64,000 nt of DNA from Sphingomonas parva (ex Maeng et al. 2020). GTDB lineage: Bacteria; Pseudomonadota; Alphaproteobacteria; Sphingomonadales; Sphingomonadaceae. The stretch covers positions 1 through 64,000 of the forward strand of contig NZ_SPDV01000020.1 in NCBI RefSeq assembly GCF_004564275.1. The letters are read 5' to 3'. Within the stretch, counting starts at the first letter, position 1. Each line of letters starts with the position of its first letter. The position numbers and the translations under genes are program-made. Positions 40,469 to 48,436 of the stretch are shown here, piece by piece. Below the pieces are notes generated by a model. That model ran no database searches and was not told where the DNA came from. It worked only from the letters and a program-made list of their open reading frames with translations.

Positions 40469-41332
40469 TCAGGCGCGCGTCCGCGTCCGCGGACAGGGGC
40501 CGAGCTGCTCGAGGATGAAGCGGTAGTCGTTCTGGATGGCTGCGGCGCCGGCGGCATCGGCGTCCGCCAGGCTCCGGCCGGGGAGAGCGCGCGGCAGGGT
40601 GCAGGCGAGGCGATACCAGAGCAGTGAGTCGCGTTTGGGCGCGGCCGCGGCGTCGTCGACGATCTCGCTCAGCGCCACCGCCCATTGCGGGGTCTCGCCC
40701 GGCCGGCGCAGCACCGTCATCGAGACCGGCTGGTTGGCGGCGGTCTGCAGGAAGATCTGGGTCTCGCTCTCGCCGGGGATCGCGCCGGGAACGTGGAAGG
40801 CGCGGCCGATGCCGGTAATCCTGGGCGCTGCGTCCGGCTGAGTCGATTCGCGCAGGATCGTCCGCACCTGATCGGTGCGTGCCGCCGCGTAGGGAATCTG
40901 GGCGTCCGGCGCGGCGAGCTGGATCTCGTCCGCCTTGCCCGGCACGGGAAGGCCGAAGACGAGGAATTCGGTGCCCTTGCGAACCTTCGGAACCTTGCCT
41001 TTGGGATCCCGTGGCAGGTCGACGACGTAGCGGATACGGCTGGGGAGGCCACCGTCCGCGCTGCGGATCAGCGAGACGATTTCTGCCTCAATGTAGACTC
41101 GCCCGAAGCCGGGGCGAACGCCGGCGGCCGCCTCCTTCTTGAGCTCCTGCGCACGCGCGACCCGGACGTGCGCGGCGATCGGCGCCGCCAGAGCCAGATC
41201 CGCGAGGTCGGCGTAGGTAGGCGCATTCACCTGAATCGAAGGGGCGGAGCCCTGCGAATCGCCGGCCGTCGCGACTCCGCTCAGCAGCGCCAGAGCGACG
41301 CCGAGAGCGATCCTGGAAACGTTAATCTTCAT
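40469..41332 (-). CDS. Secreted hypothetical protein
   Basis: 287 residues with a signal peptide (ALGVALALLSGVATAGDS). The mature part contains YADLADLALAAPIAAHVRVA, then IEAEIVSLIRS, RYVVDLPRDPKGKVPKVRKG and FLVFGLPVPGKADEIQL, suggesting a beta-rich domain. Towards the end, two Cys (LACTLPR and LGPCPRT) may pair. It resembles uncharacterised sphingomonad periplasmic proteins; no function assigned. Convergent with folB. Confidence 0.8.
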   Translation of the reverse strand: MKINVSRIALGVALALLSGVATAGDSQGSAPSIQVNAPTYADLADLALAAPIAAHVRVARAQELKKEAAAGVRPGFGRVYIEAEIVSLIRSADGGLPSRIRYVVDLPRDPKGKVPKVRKGTEFLVFGLPVPGKADEIQLAAPDAQIPYAAARTDQVRTILRESTQPDAAPRITGIGRAFHVPGAIPGESETQIFLQTAANQPVSMTVLRRPGETPQWAVALSEIVDDAAAAPKRDSLLWYRLACTLPRALPGRSLADADAAGAAAIQNDYRFILEQLGPCPRTRTRA

Positions 41333-41574
41333 TCCGGCTCCGCAAATATTTCATGTTCCTGCCATAGCCTTAGCCTCATTAACGCCGGATTTCAGCCACT
41401 TTTGCCACCGGTGGCAGGAACGCACAGGAGGATTGCACAGGCGTTTGGGACACGATAGAGACACGCCGCAGTCGCAATGATATGTTGAAACATCAATGGA
41501 CCCGAAGGGTGCGAAACGCGTTGTTGGTTAACGCCGTGCCCGGAAGAGTTTGAGAGAGGGAGTCTGGCTGGTTA

Positions 41575-42261
41575 ATGTCATATGCTGACAACAACAGGAT
41601 GAGCTCGAGCCGGATTGCCGCGATCGTGGTCGTGGCGCTCCTCCATGCTCTCCTCGGCTACGCCTTCGTTACCGGCCTGGCCTTCAATGTGGTCAAGAAG
41701 GTGGCGCAAGACCTGAAGACCTTCAACGTCGAGGAGCCGCCGCCCCCCGAAGAGGAGCCGCCGCCCCCGCCGCCGGAGCAGCCGCAGGTCGAGACTCCGC
41801 CGCCGCCGATCGTCAGTCCGCCGCCGCTGGTCCGCATGCCGACGCCGCCGCCGCCGGTCGCCGTCGTCAACACGGCGCCGCCGACCACGGTGATCACGAC
41901 GACCGCGACTCCGGCGCCGCCGGCGCCGCCGGCGCCGCCGCCTCCGCCGCCGCCGCCGCCCGCCAAGAAGGTCGAGGCCGCGCGCGCCAAGGCGAACCTC
42001 GCGTCCTACGTCTCGAACGCCGACTATCCGGCCGCCGCGCTGCGCGGGGAAGAGGAAGGCACGACCGGATTCCGACTCGAGATCGGTCCCAACGGCCGCG
42101 TCACCAACTGCACCGTCACCTCGTCGAGCGGATCCTCTTCCCTCGATTCGACGACCTGCAGGCTCATGCGCAGCCGTGCCCGCTTCACGCCGGCGATCGA
42201 CAGCAACGGCAATCCGACGTCCGACTCGGTCAGTAGCCGCATCACCTGGCGTCTCGAATAG
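41575..42261 (+). CDS. tonB: Energy transducer TonB
   Basis: 228 residues. An N-terminal membrane helix (RIAAIVVVALLHALLGYAFV) is followed by a long Pro-rich linker, about residues 50-140, with runs of Pro and Glu-Pro. The C-terminal TonB domain runs YPAAALRGEEEGTTGFRLEI through LMRSRARFTPAID. TonB couples the proton-motive force, via ExbBD, to outer-membrane transporters. It leads the tonB-exbB-exbD-exbD operon. Two Cys in the C-terminal domain (NCTVTSS, STTCRLM) may form a disulphide. Confidence 0.94.
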   Translation: MSYADNNRMSSSRIAAIVVVALLHALLGYAFVTGLAFNVVKKVAQDLKTFNVEEPPPPEEEPPPPPPEQPQVETPPPPIVSPPPLVRMPTPPPPVAVVNTAPPTTVITTTATPAPPAPPAPPPPPPPPPAKKVEAARAKANLASYVSNADYPAAALRGEEEGTTGFRLEIGPNGRVTNCTVTSSSGSSSLDSTTCRLMRSRARFTPAIDSNGNPTSDSVSSRITWRLE

Positions 42262-42320
42262 GCCTTGCCCGATTTCGATTGCCGACATCGCAAGTTTCAA
42301 TTGAGAGGAAAGTAACAATC

Positions 42321-43124
42321 ATGGCCAACCCAGCAGCAGCCCCCGGCGGCGAAAATCCTTATGGTCTTTTTGCTGCGCTCGAGCAGGGCGGCGCGATCGC
42401 CTGGTCGGTGTTCATCATCCTGGTGATCATGTCCGCCGCCTCCTGGTACGTGCTGTTCGTCAAGCTGTTCGAACAGCAGAAGATCATCAATCAGGGTCGT
42501 CGGGCACGCACCTCGTTCTGGCAGGCGCCGAACCTGCGCGAGGGCGCCAACAAGCTGGAGAAGAACAGCGCCTATCGTCAGATCGTCGACGACGGCATTC
42601 TCGCTCTCGAGCAGCACGACAAGCTGACCGATCCGATCGATCAGCACGACTGGATGCAGAACTCGCTGGCCCGCAGCCACGGCGCGATCGCCTCGCGTCT
42701 CAGCACCGGCCTCGCGCTGCTCGCCACCGTCGGTTCGACTGCGCCGTTCATCGGTCTGTTCGGCACCGTCGTCGGCATCTACCGCGCGCTGGTGAAGATC
42801 GGCGCCGCCGGTCAGGCCTCGATCGACGCCGTCGCCGGTCCGGTCGGTGAAGCGCTGATCATGACCGCCCTCGGCCTCGTCGTCGCGGTTCCGGCCGTGC
42901 TCGCCTACAACTGGCTGCAGCGCCGCAACAAGGCGATCCTCGAGGAGCTCGCCCGCTTCTCGAACGACCTGCACGGCTACATGATGTCCGGCGGCGCCGT
43001 CCGTCCGACCGTCACCACCCGTGGCGCCGCCACCCCGGCCGCGGCGGCCGGTGCGACCAAGGCGGGCTCGACCGCCTCGGGCAGCGCGCAGGGCACCACC
43101 ACCCCGGGCCTCAAGAAGGTCTAA
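42321..43124 (+). CDS. exbB: Proton channel ExbB (MotA/TolQ/ExbB family)
   Basis: 267 residues from the ATG at 42321 with AGAGGAAAG upstream. Three membrane helices, including AIAWSVFIILVIMSAASWYV near the N-terminus and LLATVGSTAPFIGLFGTVVG with the conserved Pro-Gly-Thr region. A C-terminal Ala/Thr/Gly-rich tail (PAAAAGATKAGST) is unusual but common in this group. Works with TonB and ExbD. Confidence 0.95.
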   Translation: MANPAAAPGGENPYGLFAALEQGGAIAWSVFIILVIMSAASWYVLFVKLFEQQKIINQGRRARTSFWQAPNLREGANKLEKNSAYRQIVDDGILALEQHDKLTDPIDQHDWMQNSLARSHGAIASRLSTGLALLATVGSTAPFIGLFGTVVGIYRALVKIGAAGQASIDAVAGPVGEALIMTALGLVVAVPAVLAYNWLQRRNKAILEELARFSNDLHGYMMSGGAVRPTVTTRGAATPAAAAGATKAGSTASGSAQGTTTPGLKKV

Positions 43125-43207
43125 GGACAGTCCCGGCGGAGCGGCCCGTCCGCTCCGCCGGTTGCTCAGTTCGCTGCAGGCTTTGAGACAGAGTAGGAAT
43201 CAATAAG

Positions 43208-43696
43208 ATGGCCATGAGTGTCGGCGGCGAAGGCGGTGAAGACACCCCGATGTCCGACATCAACACGACGCCGCTCGTCGACGTCATGCTGGTGCTCCTC
43301 ATCATCTTCCTCATCACCGTTCCGGTGGTGATCCAAACGGTGAAGGTCGATCTGCCGGAAGTCCGGTTCGAGCCGACCACCACCAAGCCGGAGAACGTCT
43401 CGCTCTCCGTGCGCACGGAGGATGACGGCAGCTGCGGGATTTACTGGAACCTCAAGCGGGTGAACTCCGAGGAGCTCCTCGATCTCGCCGCGAAGAAGCT
43501 CGAGGCCGAGGTCAAGAAGGCCGGCGGTCCCGACAACATCACCGAAGAGAATATGCCCGAGGCGCATATCCGCGGCGACATCAACACGCCGTACCGTTGT
43601 ATCGGCGGCGCGGTCTTCACGATGCAGCGGGCAGGGTTCGCACGGGTCGGCTTCATTTCCGAGCCGGCGCCCGGCGGCGCCACCACCCGCCTCTAG
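43208..43696 (+). CDS. exbD: ExbD/TolR family protein 1
   Basis: 162 residues. N-terminal MSDINTTPLVDVMLVLLIIF carries the proton-path Asp in the single membrane helix. The periplasmic domain includes CGIYWNLKRVNSEELLDLA. Second ExbD-type protein follows at 43715. It has two Cys residues (DGSCGIYW, YRCIGG). Confidence 0.94.
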   Translation: MAMSVGGEGGEDTPMSDINTTPLVDVMLVLLIIFLITVPVVIQTVKVDLPEVRFEPTTTKPENVSLSVRTEDDGSCGIYWNLKRVNSEELLDLAAKKLEAEVKKAGGPDNITEENMPEAHIRGDINTPYRCIGGAVFTMQRAGFARVGFISEPAPGGATTRL

Positions 43697-43714
43697 AGTT
43701 CAGGAGTCACGACA

Positions 43715-44146
43715 ATGGCAATGGCAGTTGGCGGCGGTGAATCCGACGAGCCGATGATGGACATCAACACCACCCCGCTGATCGACGTCATGCTGGTGCT
43801 GCTGATCATGTTCATCATCACGATCCCGATCCAGACTCACGCGGTGAAGCTGGATCTGCCGCAGAACGACAATACGCAGACCCCGCCCCCGGTCGATCCG
43901 GTGAAGAACAAGATCGTCATCACGCCGCAGGGCGCGGTGCTCTGGAACGGCGAGCAGGTCGACCTGGTCCGGCTTCGTCAGTATCTGGACCTCTCCCAGA
44001 CGATGACGCCGATCCCCGAGCTGCACCTGCAGCCCGATCCGGCGGCCCGCTACGAGCTGGTCGACGAGGTTCTCGCGGTCACCAAGCGCGCCGCGGTCGA
44101 GAAGATGGGCTTCGTCGGCAACGAGGCCTACGCGACGGCCTTCTGA
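43715..44146 (+). CDS. exbD: ExbD/TolR family protein 2
   Basis: 143 residues. MMDINTTPLIDVMLVLLIMF again has the helix and Asp. The periplasmic domain ends PDPAARYELVDEVLAVTKRA. Distinct from the first ExbD in sequence outside the helix (no Cys), so the complex may contain two ExbD types, as in xanthomonads. It ends the operon; a terminator follows. Confidence 0.94.
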   Translation: MAMAVGGGESDEPMMDINTTPLIDVMLVLLIMFIITIPIQTHAVKLDLPQNDNTQTPPPVDPVKNKIVITPQGAVLWNGEQVDLVRLRQYLDLSQTMTPIPELHLQPDPAARYELVDEVLAVTKRAAVEKMGFVGNEAYATAF

Positions 44147-44171
44147 GGCTGCGACAGCGACGGAACAGGAA

Positions 44172-44200
44172 GGGCGGCCCTCGGGCCGCCCATTTTGTTT
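44172..44200 (+). terminator. Terminator of the tonB-exbBDD operon
   Basis: GGGCGGCCC/GGGCCGCCC stem with a very small loop followed by ATTTTGTTT, 25 bases after the second exbD stop. Confidence 0.88.
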
Positions 44201-44218
44201 GCCATCGGCCCAATGCGC

Positions 44219-44501
44219 CATCCCGGCGGAGGCCGGGATCTCAGGTCGAGAAAGCGCCAACGTCCGTAAAGGGCGCTGCCGCCGTTGCGCCGCTGCGATG
44301 CGACGCCGGCGTCCACGAACGAAGTGCAACACACCGGCGGCTCATTCTTGCGGCACGCTCCCTTGCCGCCGGCGTGTATTCTCCCCGAGATCCCCCAAGT
44401 TCACACACGAAGTGCAACACACCCGCCTCATCGTCGCCGCGGCGCGCTCCCCTGCCGCCGGCGCCTGCTCTCCCCGAGATCCCGGCCTACGCCGGGATGA
44501 C
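44219..44501 (+). repeat. Composite intergenic repeats (inverted pair plus a 75-base direct duplication)
   Basis: This 373-base gene-free stretch between the operon terminator and the ABC exporter holds an inverted TCCCGGC...GCCGGGA pair (44219-44245 and 44476-44501). Inside it are two diverged direct copies of a 75-base unit (44320-44394 and 44408-44483). Each copy begins CGAAGTGCAACACAC and ends CTCCCCGAGATCCC. Nothing coding was seen. It looks like repeat growth by duplication. Confidence 0.8.
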
Positions 44502-44573
44502 GGTGAGGGGCAGGCGCGCTCCAAGTGAGGCGTCAGCGAACGAAGGCGCCGGCGCGGTTAGCCCCTGTACTCG

Positions 44574-46340
44574 TCAGGCAGCGGCGTCGAACTGAAGGCG
44601 GGCGAGGCGGGCGTAGAGGCCGTTCTGGACGAGCAGGCTCTCGTGATTGCCCTGCTCGACGATCCGGCCATGGTCCATCACCACGATCCTGTCGGCGGCC
44701 CGGACGGTGGCGAGGCGATGGGCGATCACCATCGTGGTCCGGTCCTTCATCAGCCGCTCGAGCGAGGCCTGGACGAGACGCTCGCTTTCGGCGTCGAGCG
44801 CCGAGGTCGCCTCGTCGAGGAGGAGGAGGGGCGCATCGCGCAAAATGGCGCGGGCGATGGCGAGGCGCTGGCGCTGCCCGCCGGACAGGCGGGCGCCGCC
44901 TTCGCCCATGAACGTGTCGAGGCCCTCGGGAAGGGCGCGGAGGAAATCGGCGGCATTTGCCGCCTCGGCCGCGGCCCAGAGCGCCTCGTCGCTCGCGTCC
45001 CAGCGCCCGTAACGGAGATTGTCGCGCGCGGAGGCGGCGAAGATCACCGTCTCCTGCGGGACCAGCGCGATGCGCGCGCGCACGTCGGCGGGATCGGCGT
45101 CGCGCAGGTCCACTCCGTCGAGCGATATCGATCCGGCTTCGGGATCGTAGAAGCGCTGGGCGAGCTGGAACAGGGTCGACTTGCCGGCGCCCGAGGGACC
45201 GACCACCGCCACCGTCTCGCCCCGCGCGACCTCGAGCGAAAAATCGACCAGGGCGCTCACCTCGGGGCGGGTCGGGTAGCGAAACGCGACCTGGTGGAAG
45301 GCAATCTCGCCCCGCGCCGGCTCCGGCAGCGCGCGAGGCCGGGCCGGAGCGGCGATCGTCGGCTGCTCCTGCAGGAGCTCGGACAGGCGCCCGGCGGCGC
45401 CCGCGCCGCGCAGCAGGTCTCCATAGACCTCGGTGAGGGCGCCGAGCGCGCCGGCGACGAGGCCGCCGGTGAGCACGAAAGCGGCGATCGTGCCGCCGGA
45501 CAGGCGGCCGGCCTGAACGTCGAGCGCGCCCTGCCACATCACCAAGGTGATGCCGCTGAAGATCAGGGCGATCACCATCGCGGTCATCACCGCGCGCAGC
45601 CGGATGCGGCGCCGCGCGGTGTCGAACACGCTGTCGACCGCCGCCTGGAAGCGGGAGGCCTCGCGTGCCTCCTGGCCGAAGGCCTGCACGACCTTCATCG
45701 CGCCGAGCACCTCGTCGACCATCGCGCCGACCTCGGCGACCCGGTCCTGGCTCTCGCGTGAGACATTGCGCACCCGGCGCCCCATCAGCACGATCGGGGC
45801 GACGATCGCCGGAATGCCGAGGAGCAGCATGGCGGCAAGCTTCGGCGCCAGAGCGAACAGATAGACGATCCCGCCGATGCCCATCACGACGTTGCGCAGC
45901 GCCACCGAGATGGTGGTGCCGACGACCTGTTCTATAATGGTGGTATCGGCGGTGAGCCGCGACGCGATTTCGGAAGGACGATTTTCCTCGAAGAAGCTCG
46001 GCGCGAGACGCAGCAGGTTGCGCTGAACCGAGGAGCGGACGTCGGCGACGACCCGCTCCCCCAGCCAGGAGACGAAATAGAAGCGGAAGGCGGTGGCCAG
46101 CGCCATCACGACGACGACGACCAGCAGATACTGGAACCAGCGGCCGACTTCGCCACCCGAGGCATTGAAGCCGCGGTCGATGATCAGCCGGAAGGCGTTG
46201 GGGATGGCGAGCGTCGCTGCCGCGGCCACCAGCAGGGCGAGCAAGGCGCCGGCGACATGGCCGCGATAGCGGGCGGTGAAGCGCCAGATGATGGCCAAGT
46301 TCGAAAGTTTTCTCGGCGCGCCGGCGCTGTCCTCTGCCAT
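44574..46340 (-). CDS. ABC transporter, fused membrane and ATPase domains (MsbA-like exporter)
   Basis: 588 residues. A six-helix permease (about 1-330) with the SWLGERVVADVRSSVQRNLL coupling region is followed by the ATPase domain. It has Walker A VGPSGAGKSTLF, signature LSGGQRQRLAIARA, Walker B PLLLLDEATSALD and the H-loop VIAHRLATV. A half-transporter that should dimerise to export lipids or drugs. Substrate unknown; MsbA and multidrug exporters are the nearest types. Confidence 0.93.
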   Translation of the reverse strand: MAEDSAGAPRKLSNLAIIWRFTARYRGHVAGALLALLVAAAATLAIPNAFRLIIDRGFNASGGEVGRWFQYLLVVVVVMALATAFRFYFVSWLGERVVADVRSSVQRNLLRLAPSFFEENRPSEIASRLTADTTIIEQVVGTTISVALRNVVMGIGGIVYLFALAPKLAAMLLLGIPAIVAPIVLMGRRVRNVSRESQDRVAEVGAMVDEVLGAMKVVQAFGQEAREASRFQAAVDSVFDTARRRIRLRAVMTAMVIALIFSGITLVMWQGALDVQAGRLSGGTIAAFVLTGGLVAGALGALTEVYGDLLRGAGAAGRLSELLQEQPTIAAPARPRALPEPARGEIAFHQVAFRYPTRPEVSALVDFSLEVARGETVAVVGPSGAGKSTLFQLAQRFYDPEAGSISLDGVDLRDADPADVRARIALVPQETVIFAASARDNLRYGRWDASDEALWAAAEAANAADFLRALPEGLDTFMGEGGARLSGGQRQRLAIARAILRDAPLLLLDEATSALDAESERLVQASLERLMKDRTTMVIAHRLATVRAADRIVVMDHGRIVEQGNHESLLVQNGLYARLARLQFDAAA

Positions 46341-46470
46341 CCGGGCCGCCTAGCAGCGCCTGCCGGACGGCTCAACAGAAGAGGCGGAGCCTTCGCGCAT
46401 ACCGTTGGTTTACTTAGGGTAATCGTTACCCGTTGACGCGCCGTCCGGCGGGTCTCATCTTGGAGAGCAG

Positions 46471-47691
46471 ATGCTTTACGACGCCTATGAAATGCAGCGT
46501 TCGCTGCTCGCCGGAGCCAGCACGCTCGCCAACATCGGCGCCGGCTGGATGCAGAACCCCGCCAATCCGTTCGCCTACAGCCAGATGGGCCCGATCGTCG
46601 CTTCGGCGCTCGACGTCTTCGCCCATGCCTCGGCGCCGCGCGGCAAGCCCGCGTTCGGCTTCGACGCCGTGGAGATCGACGGCGAGCTGGTGCCGGTGCA
46701 CGAGGAGATCGTGCTGAGGAAGCCGTTCGGCCAGCTCAAGCGGTTCGTCCGCGAGGGCGTGGAGAGCGGACCCAAGCTGCTGATCGTGGCGCCAATGTCC
46801 GGCCATTACGCCACCCTGCTGCGCGGCACGGTCGAGCGGATGCTTCCGGGGCACGACGTCTACATCACCGACTGGCGCGATGCGAAGCTGGTTCCGCCCG
46901 AAGCAGGCCGCTTCGATCTCGACGATTATATCGATTATCTGATCACCGTCCTCGAGCATATCGGGCCGGGCGCGCACATGCTCGCCGTCTGCCAGCCGTC
47001 GGTGCCGGCTTATGCGGCCGCCGCGGTGATGAGCGAGGACCGCCACCCGTGCCGCCCGCGGACGCTGACCATGATGGGCGGGCCGGTGGACACGCGCAAG
47101 GCGCCGACCGCGGTCAACACGCTGGCGACGCAACGTCCCTACGCCTGGTTCCAGCGCAACGTCATTGCGACCGTGCCGGTGCTCTATCCGGGCAACGGCC
47201 GCCAGGTTTACCCCGGCTTCCTGCAGCTCGCCGGCTTCATGACGATGAACCTCGGCAACCACCTCACCAGCCACTGGGAGATGTTCAAGCATCTCGTCGA
47301 GGGCGACGGCGAGAGCGCCGAGGCGACCAAGGCGTTCTACGACGAATATCGTTCGGTCTGCGACATGACCGCCGAATTCTATCTGCAGACCATCGACGTC
47401 GTCTTCCAGCGCCACCTGCTGCCCAAGGGCGAGATGATGCACCGCGGCCGCCGCGTCGATCCGGGCGCGATCACCGACGTCGGCCTGCTCGCGATCGAGG
47501 GCGAGCGCGACGACATTTCCGGGATCGGCCAGACCAAGGCGGCGCTCGACATCGCCGTCAATCTGCCCCGCAAGCACCGCAAATACCATCTTGCGCCCGG
47601 CGTCGGCCATTACGGCATCTTCAACGGCAGCAAGTGGCGCGGGAAGATCGCGCCGGTCGTTGAGCAATGGATCGCGGCCCACGAGGGGTGA
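46471..47691 (+). CDS. phaZ: Intracellular polyhydroxyalkanoate depolymerase
   Basis: 406 residues, no signal peptide. The lipase-box-like motif MLAVCQPSVPAYAAAA (Cys nucleophile, near residue 175), the opening MLYDAYEMQRSLLAGASTLA and PMSGHYATLLRGTVERMLPG are those of i-PhaZ enzymes that mobilise stored PHB. The C-terminal LAPGVGHYGIFNGSKWR holds the catalytic His. The enzyme family uses a Cys where secreted depolymerases have Ser. Confidence 0.93.
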   Translation: MLYDAYEMQRSLLAGASTLANIGAGWMQNPANPFAYSQMGPIVASALDVFAHASAPRGKPAFGFDAVEIDGELVPVHEEIVLRKPFGQLKRFVREGVESGPKLLIVAPMSGHYATLLRGTVERMLPGHDVYITDWRDAKLVPPEAGRFDLDDYIDYLITVLEHIGPGAHMLAVCQPSVPAYAAAAVMSEDRHPCRPRTLTMMGGPVDTRKAPTAVNTLATQRPYAWFQRNVIATVPVLYPGNGRQVYPGFLQLAGFMTMNLGNHLTSHWEMFKHLVEGDGESAEATKAFYDEYRSVCDMTAEFYLQTIDVVFQRHLLPKGEMMHRGRRVDPGAITDVGLLAIEGERDDISGIGQTKAALDIAVNLPRKHRKYHLAPGVGHYGIFNGSKWRGKIAPVVEQWIAAHEG

Positions 47692-47717
47692 GGCCCTACC
47701 CAAGCTATTGGTATCTC

Positions 47718-47745
47718 TTGAAAACCTATTTGTCCGGCCTATCTT
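47718..47745 (+). promoter_or_regulatory. Sigma-70-like promoter of the small peptide transcript
   Basis: TTGAAA, 16 bases, TATCTT. Start predicted near 47752, 30 bases before the small ORF. One of the best housekeeping-type promoters seen in the window. Confidence 0.55.
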
Positions 47746-47781
47746 CCAATCAGTGTTCAACAACTGAAAGGAGGTGGTCTG

Positions 47782-47850
47782 ATGTCTCATTGTCACATGC
47801 CGAACGCGGCTGATCTGGTGAGCGTCGCCTCCGCGGGGGCCTGCGCCTAA
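47782..47850 (+). CDS. 22-residue Cys/His-containing peptide
   Basis: MSHCHMPNAADLVSVASAGA followed by CA. It has the strongest ribosome site in the region (AAAGGAGGTG, about six bases before the ATG). Two Cys and two His in 22 residues (CH at 4-5, C at 21) could bind metal or be modified. Too short for similarity. No tailoring-enzyme gene sits next to it, so a peptide natural product is not indicated. Confidence 0.5.
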   Translation: MSHCHMPNAADLVSVASAGACA

Positions 47851-47880
47851 GGATTACAGCCGCGACCGGCTGACAATGTG

Positions 47881-47916
47881 GAGGCCGTCGGGGCGACCCG
47901 GCGGCCTCTTGTTTTT
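47881..47916 (+). terminator. Terminator of the small peptide transcript
   Basis: Stem GAGGCCG-T-CGGG / CCCG-G-CGGCCTC with a GCGA tetraloop (GNRA type), followed by TTGTTTTT. The internal T-G closes the stem without a break. Confidence 0.88.
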
Positions 47917-47952
47917 GGGGCTCAGAGTTGCTGGCGCGGGCAAACCAAAGAC

Positions 47953-48063
47953 GTCACCCCGGCGAAAGCCGGGGTCTCGATGAGAGTTCTCGGGGCGCCT
48001 TTGGAGCGCGCCCTTGCGGACTGCGCCTTTTCGACCTGAGGTCCCGGCCTTCGCCGGGACGAC
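47953..48063 (+). repeat. Inverted pair of CCCGGC...GCCGGG palindromic repeats
   Basis: Left unit 47953-47978 (GTCACCCCGGCGAAAGCCGG then GGTCTC) and right unit 48033-48063 (GAGGTCCCGGCCTTCGCCGG and onward). Same family as 25031-25139 and 44219-44501, with compensated stem changes. Confidence 0.82.
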
Positions 48064-48090
48064 GGGTTTGGACAGGAGGCCGGGAGAACC

Positions 48091-48360
48091 TCAGGCCGTC
48101 GCGCTCGCGCCTCGATCCTCCGCCTCGATCGCGGCAACGACCATTCGCTCCCAGGTCGCGACGTCGCCGGCTTCGGCCATGATCTGGTCGGGCTCGCGCA
48201 GGGTGCGCAGCACCGAGAGGGCGTCGCCGACATAGTCGCGCCAGATCTCGTCGACCCGCGGCCCCGCGGACGGATCGGCGCCGTCGGCGTTGATGCTCAC
48301 CACCCTGCCGGCGATGACCCTCGCGATCCGCTCGACGATGGACGTGTTCGATACCGGCAT
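48091..48360 (-). CDS. Small acidic hypothetical protein
   Basis: 89 residues with a GGAGGAG ribosome site. Mixed helical protein: IVERIARVIAGRVVSINADG, then DEIWRDYVGDALSVLRTLRE, MAEAGDVATWERMVVAAIEA. No signal or membrane segment. The layout resembles short hypothetical proteins widespread in sphingomonads; no function can be given. Confidence 0.75.
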   Translation of the reverse strand: MPVSNTSIVERIARVIAGRVVSINADGADPSAGPRVDEIWRDYVGDALSVLRTLREPDQIMAEAGDVATWERMVVAAIEAEDRGASATA

Positions 48361-48436
48361 TCCGCTCCTCCTTCGTTTCGAGCCGACAACGGCAGAAGCG
48401 GCAGGGGGTTTCGTGCGGCGGGGAGAATTGGCGTGC

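Larger units (their letters stand above)
47752..47916 (+). ncRNA. Small transcript encoding a 22-residue peptide
   Basis: Bounded by the promoter at 47718-47745 and a strong terminator at 47881-47916, giving about 165 nt. It contains the peptide ORF in its centre and a structured 3' half. Whether its function is the RNA, the peptide or both is unknown; it may also be a leader left from a once larger gene. Confidence 0.5.

Noticed and set aside
41478-41496. GATATGTTGAAACATC imperfect palindrome before tonB as an iron (Fur) box
   Set aside because: It does not fit the Fur or RirA consensus and symmetry is imperfect; not listed as a site.
47782-47850. The 22-residue peptide as a RiPP precursor
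   Set aside because: No modifying enzyme, protease or transporter gene of a RiPP cluster is adjacent; the nearby ABC exporter is on the other strand beyond phaZ.
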